Assembly (NCBI GenBank): GCA_021464415.1
Contig: CM038465.1
Coordinates: forward strand, 21,607,839 to 21,671,838
From: Lonicera japonica
Lineage: Eukaryota > Streptophyta > Magnoliopsida > Dipsacales > Caprifoliaceae
Reading direction: 5' to 3'
Length of the DNA: 64,000 bases
This document shows positions 46,357-56,113 of this stretch, one piece after another (positions within the stretch are counted from its first letter, which is position 1; each line of letters starts with the position of its first letter). Both the position numbers and the translations under genes were made by a program. Below the pieces are notes generated by a model. It saw only the letters and a list, made by a program, of their open reading frames with translations, had not been told where the DNA came from and searched no databases.

Positions 46357-46670
46357 AACCCATCTGGGGGTCACCCTACTTTCTTCCTTATACATAATGG
46401 TCATCTTTGCCAAAAGAATCACTTCTGGATACTTTTCTGTTCTCACTTTGTTCTTTTTTGCAGGAAACATAAGTATCACTACACTACAAGGTATGACTTT
46501 TGAATTACCGACTCTTATATATATATGTATATATCTTGCACAGACAGAGAATAAAAGTATAATCAAACACAGATAAAGATATTTTATAAAACCAATAAAA
46601 GAACAGTTTTTAAATATCTGTCTAAACATGTATCTGTCAAAACTAACACTAAAATGCAGAAAAGGGAAAA

Positions 46671-47039
46671 CTAATCTACTCGGGCGCGTTTTGACACGCT
46701 CCCACTATCTCCCGAGCCCTCCTCGGGGGTAAGATCAACAACTGGGACGCTGGGAACAGAAGGAACTGCCGCCTGAGAAGGCCCCGTGGACTGGACCGGT
46801 GCCGTAGGACGGATCACCGACGATCGGGAACGCCTGGAAGTCCGACTACTGCTCCTCCGAGAATCCGTCCGGGCATGGGAGGAAGTCAGGGGGTCGTCCG
46901 GCCGTAAAGAGATGTCGATAGCCCTCTGATAGTCACGCATATAGGCTGGAGGGTCTCGACCGACATACTGGAGCAGGTTCCAGCTGTAAAGGTACTGGGC
47001 GTACCAAGCCCGAAGATCTGCCACCCGTACGCTCACTCT
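46671..47039 (-). CDS. PMD gene exon 5
   Basis: 122 codons plus stop, RVSVRVADLRAWYAQYLYSW to the SKRARVD end, after TTTTTACAG|. It contains repeated RRSSSRTSRRSRSS, possibly nuclear targeting. Confidence 0.8.
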   Translation of the reverse strand, partial: RVSVRVADLRAWYAQYLYSWNLLQYVGRDPPAYMRDYQRAIDISLRPDDPLTSSHARTDSRRSSSRTSRRSRSSVIRPTAPVQSTGPSQAAVPSVPSVPVVDLTPEEGSGDSGSVSKRARVD

Positions 47040-50000
47040 CTGTAAAAAGGACATGAAAGAGAATCAGCACAGTCAAAATAGATGGAGATAGACATAAGGG
47101 TATCGAGAAAAGGAAAAAAGTAAAAGTACCTCGTCATCAGGGCGACCACCCAAAAAGTCAAAAGTATCCTCAGGAAGAGGATACTCCGGGACGGAATATC
47201 GACGTAATCCAGCGCCAACATAAGGAATATCCCTGGGGAGTGGGGGTAGATCTACCCACGGAATAGACGACCCCGCCGGAACACCAGCGGAAGTAGACCC
47301 GCCCTCCTCACGGATCGGGAACAAGGGAGGCCGGGATGAAGAACCCCCGAAACCTGGAGATCGGGTAGGAGGACCCATGACAGTCGCCGGAAGAGGAGTC
47401 AACGTGGCGTAAGTACGGACCCCCGGAGGATCCACTATGGCCGACGCCCTCAGAGGAGGTACCCCACTAGAAGGAGAAGCCACCGCAGCTGGGGGAGTCC
47501 GCCCGAACTGCTCGTAATCTGCCCCGAGGTCCGCGGGCTCCCAGGACCTCTCAGACAATCCCGCTCTCCCCACAGCAGCCTCAGCAGCAGCAAAAAGGAC
47601 ACCCGGAGACACAGAAGGGCCGGTCGGAAACTCGAAACCCTCAGTACGCTGCTCCCTCACAGGTGTCGCCTGAGGTGACGGCTCCGGAACGGCTGTCGCA
47701 TCACCTCCCTCGCCCTCTGGCCGACCACCGCCCTCAGCCGCAGCAGGAACATCCCTCTCTCCCTCAGGATCCTCATCCTCGGAATCCGGAATGTTGTCCC
47801 TCTGATCGGGGACAGGTGGCAAATGACCCGGAACCACCCTAGCTAAATGGGTCTGTCCCCGTATGTAATGAGGATCACCCCCCAATGCCCGATACCTCTC
47901 ATAGAAGACCCGTCCCCGAGTCCCCTTCGGCTCCCTCATCAGGTAACGGGCAGCAAAAATAGCATAGTCTCCATCCTCGACGAACGTCTGGAAGCCGAGT
48001 CCGTCAACCAAAGCCTGCACCGTCACCGGGTCGATCTCGCCCGTCCGCCTCATCAGAACAGGAGGGAACAATGGAACACGAGGCCACTGGGATGGCGTGT
48101 GCTGACGAATGACCCTCTCACCCAAGTAGAAGAGAAGGCCGTACTCATCCCGGATAAGTCGCCTGGTCCTCGAGGCGGTCAGAGCACGACCATACCCATG
48201 ATGAGGACCCAGATCACCCCAAGGGGCCCACTCAACCTGAAAAGAGAACAAGTTTTTTATTCTCAGTAAATTATATATCTTATCTAACTATTGAAGAACA
48301 AGAAAACTAAAAATATTTTACCTGCTCCTCCCGCAGATCATGAACAGCAGCAGCTCCGGTCTTCCGAGTTCGGTATACATAGGGAGCCCTGTAGTTCCCC
48401 GCAGTGAATCGGCGGAGAAAAGGGAACTGGTCCTCGTTCTCGACGAGGAGATCCACCTGGGCGCGACCCAGGCGGGTGTAAGCTACAAACCAGCTCTGAA
48501 AAGGAAAAATAGAGAACATCAGCAATAATCAAACAGGTAATACGTGAAGGACTAAAAAGCGAAAAGACCAAGAGTATGTACCTCCCACAGCAGAGAAAAG
48601 CCCTTGAGATTCAGGGCTAAATGGCGAGAGACCTGGTCCATGGCATCATAAAGGACTGCAAGAATGAAGCCTCCCCAGTCATAGTCAAACAGGAGGCTGA
48701 AGTCCCGAAGATAGGGCAACCACCAAAGATGAGCCGTGTCCCCACCACGAGCCTCGAATAAATCATGGAGTGTCAATAGAAGAAAGACGCGGGCATACTG
48801 GCGCGCCTCCTGACGGGTCATAGGAACCCCTGAAGCAGCTAGTCGAGCCCTCTCTGTGGCTAACCGCGTAACCAAGACGCCCCGAGGAATCGTGTCACCG
48901 GAACTCCGTCGCTCCGGAAACCATCCTAATGAACTAACGATGCCCTCGGCTGTCAGACGCAAGGGGACGTCGATCTGAATGGGGACCCCCCCCTGAAGGG
49001 ATCCCGGTCAAAGCAAACAAATCGAGGGGGGTCATCGTCATCTCCCCCCAGCTCCAGTGAAAGGTATGGGTGGTGTCCCACCAGTGGCAAGCCAGAGCCG
49101 ATACTAAAACTGTCGCCCTAGATACTCGCTCTGGGAGGGCGTCGAAGAGGGAGCCGAAAGGAGTCGCAAAGATCAACTCCTGGACAGGGGCCGGTGCCCG
49201 TCGCCACTCCGAGGATATAGTGTTGGGGGAACCCCAACCTCGGCCAACCCATTGCGAACAAAAGAACGAGTATGGGGTTATAAGGGTAAATTATGTAATT
49301 TCCAAAACCTGAGGGTACTTTGGTGTAATTATGAGAGTTATGGGGTTATAAGGGTAAATTATGTAATTTCCAAAACCTGAGGGTACTTTGGTGCAATTAT
49401 GAGAGTTATAGGGGTTATAAGGGTAAATTATGTAATTTCCAAAACCTGAGGGTACTTTGGTGCAATTATGAGAGTTATAGGGGTTATAAGGGTAAATTAT
49501 GTAATTTCCAAAACCTGAGGGTACTTTGGTGCAATTATGAGAGTTATAGGGGTTATAAGGGTAAATTATGTAATTTCCAAAACCTGAGGGTACTTTGGTG
49601 CAATTATGAGAGTTATAGGGGTTATAAGGGTAAATTATGTAATTTCCAAAACCTGAGGGTACTTTGGTGTAATTATGAGAGTTATGGGGTTATAAGGGTA
49701 AATTATGTAATTTCCAAAACCTGAGGGTACTTTGGTGCAATTATGAGAGTTATGGGGTTATAAGGGTAAATTATGTAATTTTCAAAACCTGAGGGTACTT
49801 TGGTGTAATTATGAGAGTTATAGGGGTTATAAGGGTAAATTATGTAATTTCCAAAACCTGAGGGTACTTTGGTGTAATTATGAGAGTTATGGGGTTATAA
49901 GGGTAAATTATGTAATTTCCAAAACCTGAGGGTACTTTGGTGTAATTATGAGAGTTATGGGGTTATAAGGGTAAATTATGTAATTTCCAAAACCTGAGGG

Positions 50001-51477
50001 TACTTTGGTGTAATTATGAGAGTTATGGGGTTATAAGGGTAAATTATGTAATTTCCAAAACCTGAGGGTACTTTGGTGTAATTATGAGAGTTATAGGGGT
50101 TATAAGGGTAAATTATGTAATTTCCAAAACCTGAGGGTACTTTGGTGTAATTATGAGAGTTATAGGGGTTATAAGGGTAAATTATGTAATTTCCAAAACC
50201 TGAGGGTACTTTGGTGCAATTATGAGAGTTATAGGGGTTATAAGGGTAAATTATGTAATTTCCAAAACCTGAGGGTACTTTGGTGCAATTATGAGAGTTA
50301 TAGGGGTTATAAGGGTAAATTATGTAATTTCCAAAACCTGAGGGTACTTTGGTGCAATTATGAGAGTTATAGGGGTTATAAGGGTAAATTATGTAATTTC
50401 CAAAACCTGAGGGTACTTTGGTGTAATTATGAGAGTTATGGGGTTATAAGGGTAAATTATGTAATTTTCAAAACCTGAGGGTACTTTGGTGCAATTATGA
50501 GAGTTATGGGGTTATAAGGGTAAATTATGTAATTTCAAAACCTGAGGGTACTTTGGTGTAATTATGAGAGTTATAGGGGTTATAAGGGTAAATTATGTAA
50601 TTTCCAAAACCTGAGGGTACTTTGGTGTAATTATGAGAGTTATGGGGTTATAAGGGTAAATTATGTAATTTCCAAAACCTGAGGGTACTTTGGTGTAATT
50701 ATGAGAATTATAGGGGTTATAAGGGTAAATTATGTAATTTCCAAAACCTGAGGGTACTTTGGTGTAATTATGAGAGTTATAGGGGTTATAAGGGTAAATT
50801 ATGTAATTTCCAAAACCTGAGGGTACTTTGGTGTAATTATGAGAGTTATAGGGTTATAAGGGTAAATTATGTAATTTCCAAAAAACCTGAGGGTACTTTG
50901 GTGTAATTATGAGAGTTATAGGGTTATAAGGGTAAAATATGTAATTTCCAAAACCTGAGGGTACTTTGGTGTAATTATGAGAGTTATAGGGGTTATAAGG
51001 GTAAATTATGTAATTTTCAAAACCTGAGGGTACTTTGGTGTAATTATGAGAGTTATAGAGTTATGGGGGTACATTATGTAATTTTCTAAACTAAGAGGTA
51101 TCACAGGTAAAAGTATGTGTTCGCTAAAAATCGGGCGTTATTCCTAGTCAGACATGCATACTAACATTATCTAAAACGAATACAGGAAACGACAAGAAGC
51201 AGAACAGATAAATGCACGAAAGAAGACATACCAGAGATCGACGACGAATCTCGTGAGAAACGGGCTCCATCAAAAGCCACGGGACGTCCGGGACCGGAGC
51301 AGCTCGGATAGCATCCCGATAGACCACCGCCCGACCGCGGTCTATCCCATCCTCATCATACCAGTCCAAGTCCGCCCAGTCGTCGTGATGAGGGCTGCAG
51401 CGAAGAACGCCCTGAGCGTCAGTAAAGGTGACCTCCTCCTGGTCACCCTCCAATCGGTCGAGATGAGCAGGGTCCAT
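46671..51477 (-). CDS. Antisense gene B: plant mobile domain (PMD) protein, 5 exons
   Basis: Proposed exons: 51477-51232, 49206-48582, 48495-48322, 48236-47130, 47039-46671. All junctions are GT-AG and phase 0 (donors GTATGT, GTACAT, GTAAAA, GTACTT; three acceptors are TTTTCAG or TTTACAG). Predicted about 839 aa. Exon 2 carries the PMD signature (LVSALACHWWDTTHTFHWSW, GEMTMTPLDLFALTGIP; later ARVFLLLTLHDLFEAR and HLWWLPYLRDF). Exon 4 has TPSQWPRVPLFP and a long acidic/proline-rich region. Exon 5 ends in an R/S-rich tail with SKRARVD (NLS-like). PMD proteins of plants (MAIN/MAIL1 family) act in transposon silencing and gene expression, and PMD genes are frequent in transposons. Defect: an eight-C run in exon 2 shifts the frame. 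The exon 2 acceptor (AG at 49208-49207) is the least certain. Confidence 0.8.
47130..48236 (-). CDS. PMD gene exon 4
   Basis: 369 codons from VEWAPWGDLGPHHGYG to GGRPDDE; the PMD end, then a low-complexity region rich in P, E, G and A. Bounded by TTTTCAG| and GAG|GTACTT. Confidence 0.8.
48322..48495 (-). CDS. PMD gene exon 3
   Basis: 58 codons, SWFVAYTRLGRAQ to VHDLREEQ, bounded by TTTTTCAG| and CAG|GTAAAA. Confidence 0.8.
48582..49206 (-). CDS. PMD gene exon 2 with one-base frameshift
   Basis: Carries the first half of the PMD. The run of eight C at 48986-48993 puts the frame out by one; both flanking frames are open and homologous to one protein, so one base is extra. It ends GAG|GTACAT. 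Confidence 0.75.
49274..51090. repeat. Tandem array, ~69-bp unit, 26 copies plus a degenerate one
   Basis: Unit runs GTTATAAGGGTAAATTATG, TAATTTCCAAAACCTGAGGG, TACTTTGGTGYAATTATGAG, AGTTATRGG. Copies differ mainly at Y (C/T), TTCC/TTTC and GGG/GGGG near the unit junction. The degenerate last copy is near 51060-51090. The array lies wholly in intron 1 (51231-49207) of the antisense PMD gene. Hypervariable tandem repeats in the 3' region are a known trait of Tat/Ogre elements and a source of satellites. Confidence 0.95.
51232..51477 (-). CDS. PMD gene exon 1
   Basis: 82 codons from MDPAHLDRLEGDQEEV to HEIRRRSL; acidic. It ends at CTG|GTATGT. ATG chosen because it follows a TATA box (51632-51625) and a pyrimidine-rich (minus strand) leader. 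Confidence 0.75.
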
Positions 51478-51624
51478 CGATATAGGTAGAATATATGTGA
51501 AAAAGTCGGAAAAGTCAAAAACACGGCAGAGCTTCCGCGCTTGGGAGAGAAGAAAAGAGAGAAAAAAAGAGCTAGAGAGAGAAAGAGAAAGGAGAGAATG
51601 AGGTGGAATGAGCTCAGCAAGGGG

Positions 51625-51632
51625 TTTATATA
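51625..51632 (-). promoter_or_regulatory. TATA box of antisense gene B
   Basis: Minus-strand TATATAAA, about 148 bp before the ATG at 51477, downstream of three palindromes. Confidence 0.65.
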
Positions 51633-51643
51633 GTGGGTCAGTT

Positions 51644-51708
51644 TGTCGCGCGACAAATGGCCACATTGTCGCGCGACAAAGAGCCAGACACCGAAGTGTC
51701 GCGCGACA
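51644..51708 (-). promoter_or_regulatory. Palindrome cluster at antisense gene B promoter (3 copies)
   Basis: Perfect TGTCGCGCGACA at 51644-51655, 51667-51678 and 51697-51708; the nearest is 11 bp from the TATA box. Confidence 0.85.
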
Positions 51709-52075
51709 ATCCCCCCTCCTCCCTGATTTTTTTGACCTTTGTCTCATTTTATCTTCTGCAGAGGCACTTCGGAGAAGCAGTTTTCAGAAAATTGCTAAAA
51801 ACCGCACACCCATGATAAAAAGTTCAAAGAGAAAACTTCCAAATCATCTCTCCGAAAAAAATGCGAAAACAGAATGCCGCGATTAAAAGTAGTCTCTGAT
51901 CTCACAGAAGGACCGAGACCATCAAATAATAAAAAGCAGAATAGCGAGATAAGACGGGAATAGAAAAAATTGAAAGAGTAGAAAAGAGGAGAAACCCGCA
52001 TGAGCGCCCAAAGCGAGCGAGAGAAACAGACATGTAGAGTGAGAGGGAGAGCCACACCGAAAGTGATAGCTAGGC

Positions 52076-52076
<1 letters not shown>

Positions 52077-52114
<38 letters not shown>
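52077..52114 (+). repeat. Poly(A) tract of 38
   Basis: Uninterrupted A run inside the 3' region of the Tat-type element, between the PMD promoter and the minisatellites. Confidence 0.95.
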
Positions 52115-52115
<1 letters not shown>

Positions 52116-52535
52116 GGCTTTAGGGTGAGTAAGGCTCCTGATCACGACAAAGGGATGAAAAGACTCCTGGTCAAAAACAGAGAGGGCCAGGAAAAGTCTT
52201 TTCCAAAAGAGGGAGAAATAAGGGCATCGAAAAAACAGAAAACGATGTGGGCCCGCCAAAAGAGAAACTAAGAAAAGAATAAAGATCAGAGATTGAACTT
52301 TCAAACAAATTTTCTTTTCAGCACGATACAGAAAAGATGATTTGGAAAACCTCGGACCATCACTCTGCGGAGAGCAAAGAAATCCGAAAACTGCCTTCGG
52401 AGTGAAACATCTTCACTCGAGGAAAACATGAGAGTAAAGTTCAGAAAGATACAGGGAAACGGACATCCCGAATAGACCCTGAGAAGTTCTTTTTACCTTC
52501 GCAAAATCTACTCTCTCTCACTCTAGCAGTCTAAG
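52115..52535. other. Tat-type 3' region, non-coding
   Basis: Purine-rich, no gene seen on either strand. Confidence 0.5.
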
Positions 52536-52539
52536 AGAG

Positions 52540-52700
52540 GCAATTCACCAACACAAACCCTCTCCGGAGGCAATTCACAAACACAAGCCCTCTCCGGAGG
52601 CATTCACCAACACAAGCCCTCTCCGGAGGCAAATTCACAAACACAAGCCCTCTCCGGAGGCAATACACAAAATCACAAGCCCTCTCCAGAGGCAAAAGTT
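52540..52700 (+). repeat. ~30-bp minisatellite (CCTCTCCGGAGG)
   Basis: Five copies of a unit CAATTCACMAACACAARCCC-TCTCCGGAGG with small indels. The same CCTCTCCGGAGGC core reappears twice at 53235-53282. Confidence 0.85.
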
Positions 52701-52739
52701 ACTCATGAAAGTCCTCCCAGAGGCATTTTTTCCTTCTTC

Positions 52740-53190
52740 TTTCAGATCTAGAAGCCCTCCCAGAGAGGCACAACGGTAGTCCTCCCGCCTGAGGCGAAGC
52801 CCTCCCAGAGAGGCACAACGGTAGTCCTCCCGCCTGAGGCGAAGCCCTCCCAGAGAGGCACAACGGTAGTCCTCCCGCCTGAGGCGAAGCCCTCCCAGAG
52901 AGGCACAACGGTAGTCCTCCCGCCTGAGGCGAAGCCCTCCCAGAGAGGCACAACGGTAGTCCTCCCACCTGAGGCGAAGCCCTCCCAGAGAGGCACAAAC
53001 GGTAGTCCTCCCACCTGAGGCGAAGCCCTCCCAGAGAGGCACAACGGTAGTCCTCCCATCTGAGGCGCAATGGTAGTCCTCCCACCTGAGGCGCAAAAAA
53101 GATCAATGGTAGTCCTCCCATCTGAGGCGCAACGGTAGTCCTCCCACCTGAGGCGCAAAAAAGATCAATGGTAGTCCTCCCATCTGAGGC
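52740..53190 (+). repeat. ~43-bp minisatellite
   Basis: About seven copies of AAGCCCTCCCAGAGAGGCAC-AACGGTAGTCCTCCCGCCTG-AGGCG, then four or more shortened copies (GGTAGTCCTCCCATCTGAGG). It is open in all three antisense frames because the unit lacks stops, which is not evidence of a gene. Confidence 0.9.
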
Positions 53191-53508
53191 AAGTGGAGCA
53201 AGTCAAAGCCCTCGAAAGAGGCAACGAGGTAACAAAAGCCCTCTCCGGAGGCAAAACCAAACACGAAGCCCTCTCCGGAGGCACTCACAAGCACTTTTTG
53301 CATAAACACTCCGATAGAGTTCATGCGGGAGCCATGGATCATGGTCTCTTCCAGTCGCCTCAATTCCTTGCAAGCAAGGAGCTTGAGTCGAGAGGGTCTG
53401 TAGACACCCCGATCCGTGATCCCCGCAAGAACCCTAAACGACCTACGAGACTACTGTTTTTGGAGCCCGGGACCCACCCGAGCATCCGAAACTACCTCGG
53501 GGGGGGTT

Positions 53509-53870
53509 TGTTGCGCGACAAACCTTTTTTATGAAGGATTGTCGCACGACATATCACATTGTCGCGCGACAATCATTGGAATGTCGCGCGACAATCCCAC
53601 TATGTCGCGCGACAATCTCTCTCTGCACCCGACCAACCACTTTCTGACACATCACAGTGTCAGGACCCATCACTTCAGCCGCTTGTCGCGCGACAATCAC
53701 ACTATGTCGCGCGACAATCACACTATGTCGCGCGACAATCCCTCTCTGCATCCGACCAACCACTTTCTGACACATCACAGTGTCAGGACCCATCACTTCA
53801 GCCGATTGTCGCGCGACAAACAGATATGTCGCGCGACACTTGCCTTTTTTGGGGAAATGTCGCGCGACAA
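53509..53870 (+). promoter_or_regulatory. Palindrome array, 3' LTR (11 copies)
   Basis: Same as in the 5' LTR plus one extra unit (about 53693-53734); the copy equivalent to 35568 is perfect here. TATA box at 53885-53892. Confidence 0.85.
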
Positions 53871-53884
53871 TCTTCCCCGAGCAG

Positions 53885-53892
53885 TATAAATA
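53885..53892 (+). promoter_or_regulatory. 3' LTR TATA box
   Basis: TATAAATA; could start readout transcription into the LINE remnant to the right. Confidence 0.7.
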
Positions 53893-55092
53893 GGCCAACA
53901 CCCCCAAGGGTTAAGAGAGGACTGGAATCTAGAAATTTTGAGTTTTATTCTAATTTTATCAAGCATTTTATATTATCATCTTATCTCTGAAGAATTATCG
54001 AATCTATTCCCGACACTCGACGTGTCCCGTCTCTGGAGGCGAATTCTCGGAAATATCTGAAGAAGGAGAAGATTATTATCGCCGGAGATCTCTCTGCCGT
54101 ATTATATTCTCTTTCTCATTATTATTCTCGTCGGGAAGGTAAATAAAGTTTCTTCTCGTAATTAAATAAGATATTCGCATGTTAGATTCCTAACGCGCTC
54201 GAAAAATAGGTCTATCTGTGTACTTGTTTTATTTCTGTTGTCTTGTCCACGTTTTATTTGAATAAACTTATTGCCAAGTTATAAATAGTCTACCGTTTTC
54301 AAAACAAAAGACCCTGATAAAACCATTTGCAAAACCAGAAGAGTAAGTATGTTATCGTCCGGATAAAATTCTGTTTTCAAAACCCAGACTGATACGACTT
54401 ATCTAGGAATTAGAATCAACATATCCTGTCTTCTCTATAGACTGCGACGTGATTGATAACTCTCCCCAAAGAGTTCTAGTTCCATATTAAATTAGTCCCG
54501 ACATAGATCCGAACTTTTACAAAAGTAAACACAACACGAGAAAACCGTCATTATCTGAGGAAATAATACGGGATACTCTTTCAAAATAAAAGGTTTTGTC
54601 ACTTGTATTTACACCTTTTAAATAAAAACATCGGATCTCGGAACACAAAGGTTTTCATCACTTTCCCGTTTTCCCCCAGAAATTAGGGTTTTCATTTGAA
54701 GAGTAGTAGACTGTCAGTAAAAGCATCCAAGTTTTTCAACATAGAATAAACATATAAAGACCACTAGAGACCGAAAGGGCGGAATGGGTGCTTAACACCT
54801 TCCCAAACCGTAATATAGTTCCCGAACCCTATAGAATCCTGGTTTCGCAGACAAATGTGTAAAGAAAGGCTTATCTGTAGCCTTTCCCCTTACACAACCC
54901 TTTTTGTCCGTTTTCTCGTAAAACGTACTGGCGACTCTGAACGAATCCCTTTGCATCTAGAATAGACGTAGGGACACATGATAAGAATCATCAAACAACT
55001 CCAAGCAAATGGAGCAACGGAATTCGTTCCGACGCTTCAGACGCCCAACGAGCGGGGACGAGACCCGGGGGTCGCATTTGCGGATTCTCACA

Positions 55093-55097
55093 TTTAG
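55093..55097. repeat. Target site duplication TTTAG (right)
   Basis: Copy of 35403-35407. Confidence 0.93.
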
Positions 55098-56113
55098 GTT
55101 CTTGCTGACAAAGTCAAATCTAAATTAGAGGGTTGGCAAGGTTCCATGCTTTCCCTTGCTGGTAGGGTGGAACTGGTTAAGGGTATTGTTACCCCTATGC
55201 TTCTTCATTCCTTTATGATCTATAAATGGCTTGTGCTTCTTCTTAAGTAGTTGGAACAATGGATGAGAAATTTTATTTGGAGTAGTGACATACAAACTAG
55301 AAAACTCATAACTGTTGCTTGGAGCAAAATATGTGTGCCTAAAGATGCTAGTGGTCTAGATATTAAGAATCTTAGAGCTCTTAACAATGCTGCACTACTC
55401 AAGTTCACTTGGAATATTTTGCAATCTGAAGCCCTCTGGAGCAATTTTTTGAAAGCTAAATTTCGAATAAGTTTCGGATACTCCACTGCCTCTTACCAAA
55501 CCTCTTCTCTCTGGTCAGGTGTAAGAACTTCGCTTACTTCCATAAAGCTGCACTCACAATGGGTTATTGGCAATGGCAGCTCTATTCAACTTTGGCAGGA
55601 TGAATGGTTTGAAAACCTTCCCATTCCTCCAGTTCACATTCCTCCTGATCAGTGCCTCTCATTATGGATTGAAGAAGGCAGATGGAACATACCTTCTTGG
55701 TTTATTAATTTATTTCCCTCCAAAGCCCAACAAATTTCTAATATCCCTCTCCTAATTGCCACCCAAAAAGACACTATAATTTGGCCTTATTCTACAAAAG
55801 GTCACCTGACCTTCAATGATGCTTATAACTTCTTCCATCAATTCACATGCCGTAATTAGTTTAAGCACATTTGGAACTCCTTCACCCTTCCTAGAGCTTC
55901 CTCCCTCTTGTGGAGAGTAGTTCACAATGCCCTCCCATCTCAAGTTTCTCTCCAAAACAAAGGCATTTCTACTGCCTCTAGATGCTCATTGTGTACAGCC
56001 GATATTGAAACCTCCTCTCATTTCCTCATTCAATGCGATTTTGCTTTCAATGTGTGGAAATGGTACTTATCCTCTTTCAATATTCATGTCTTTCCCATCT
56101 CCAGTACCTCTGA
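55098..56113 (+). pseudogene. LINE ORF2, middle part (RT end and zf-RVT)
   Basis: Continues the LINE across the insertion: VLADKVKSKLEGWQGSMLSL and AGRVELVKGIVTPM, then after a stop WMRNFIWSSD and DIKNLRALNNAALLKFTW. Following a TAG at 55857-55859 the zf-RVT region reads LLWRVVHNALPSQVSL and CSLCTADIETSSHFLIQCDF. It is cut at 56113 by the solo LTR. Confidence 0.85.
56109..56113. repeat. Target site duplication TCTGA (left)
   Basis: Repeated at 58962-58966. Confidence 0.88.

Larger units (their letters stand above)
35408..55092 (+). mobile_element. Tat-lineage Ty3/gypsy element, 19,685 bp, with antisense genes
   Basis: Near-complete element: TSD TTTAG, LTRs of 1,678 and 1,694 bp (TGTAGACACC...GATTCTCACA), PBS GTGGCGACTCTGCTGGGGACC, gag-PR-RT-RH-aRH-IN, and a long 3' region (44.7-53.4 kb) with two antisense genes and several tandem repeats. 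The second (archaeal-type) RNase H, the PBS and the extra ORFs place it in the Tat lineage. LTRs differ by about 11 substitutions and four small indels, so the insertion is young. The only visible defects are a TGA between RNase H and integrase and one frameshift in the antisense PMD gene. Confidence 0.95.
53399..55092 (+). repeat. Tat-type 3' LTR
   Basis: 1,694 bp, TGTAGACACC...GATTCTCACA. It has an extra 21-bp palindrome unit and lacks 5 bp near 54184 relative to the left LTR. Confidence 0.95.

Noticed and set aside
51795..52304. 169-codon minus-strand frame with poly-phenylalanine
   Set aside because: Driven by the 38-A tract (phenylalanine on the minus strand); no family features and it lies upstream of the PMD promoter.
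52635..53158. Long minus-strand frames in three registers (up to 153 codons)
   Set aside because: They come from a 43-bp repeat with no stop in any frame; the same short peptide repeats, with no domain. A tandem-repeat artefact, not a gene.
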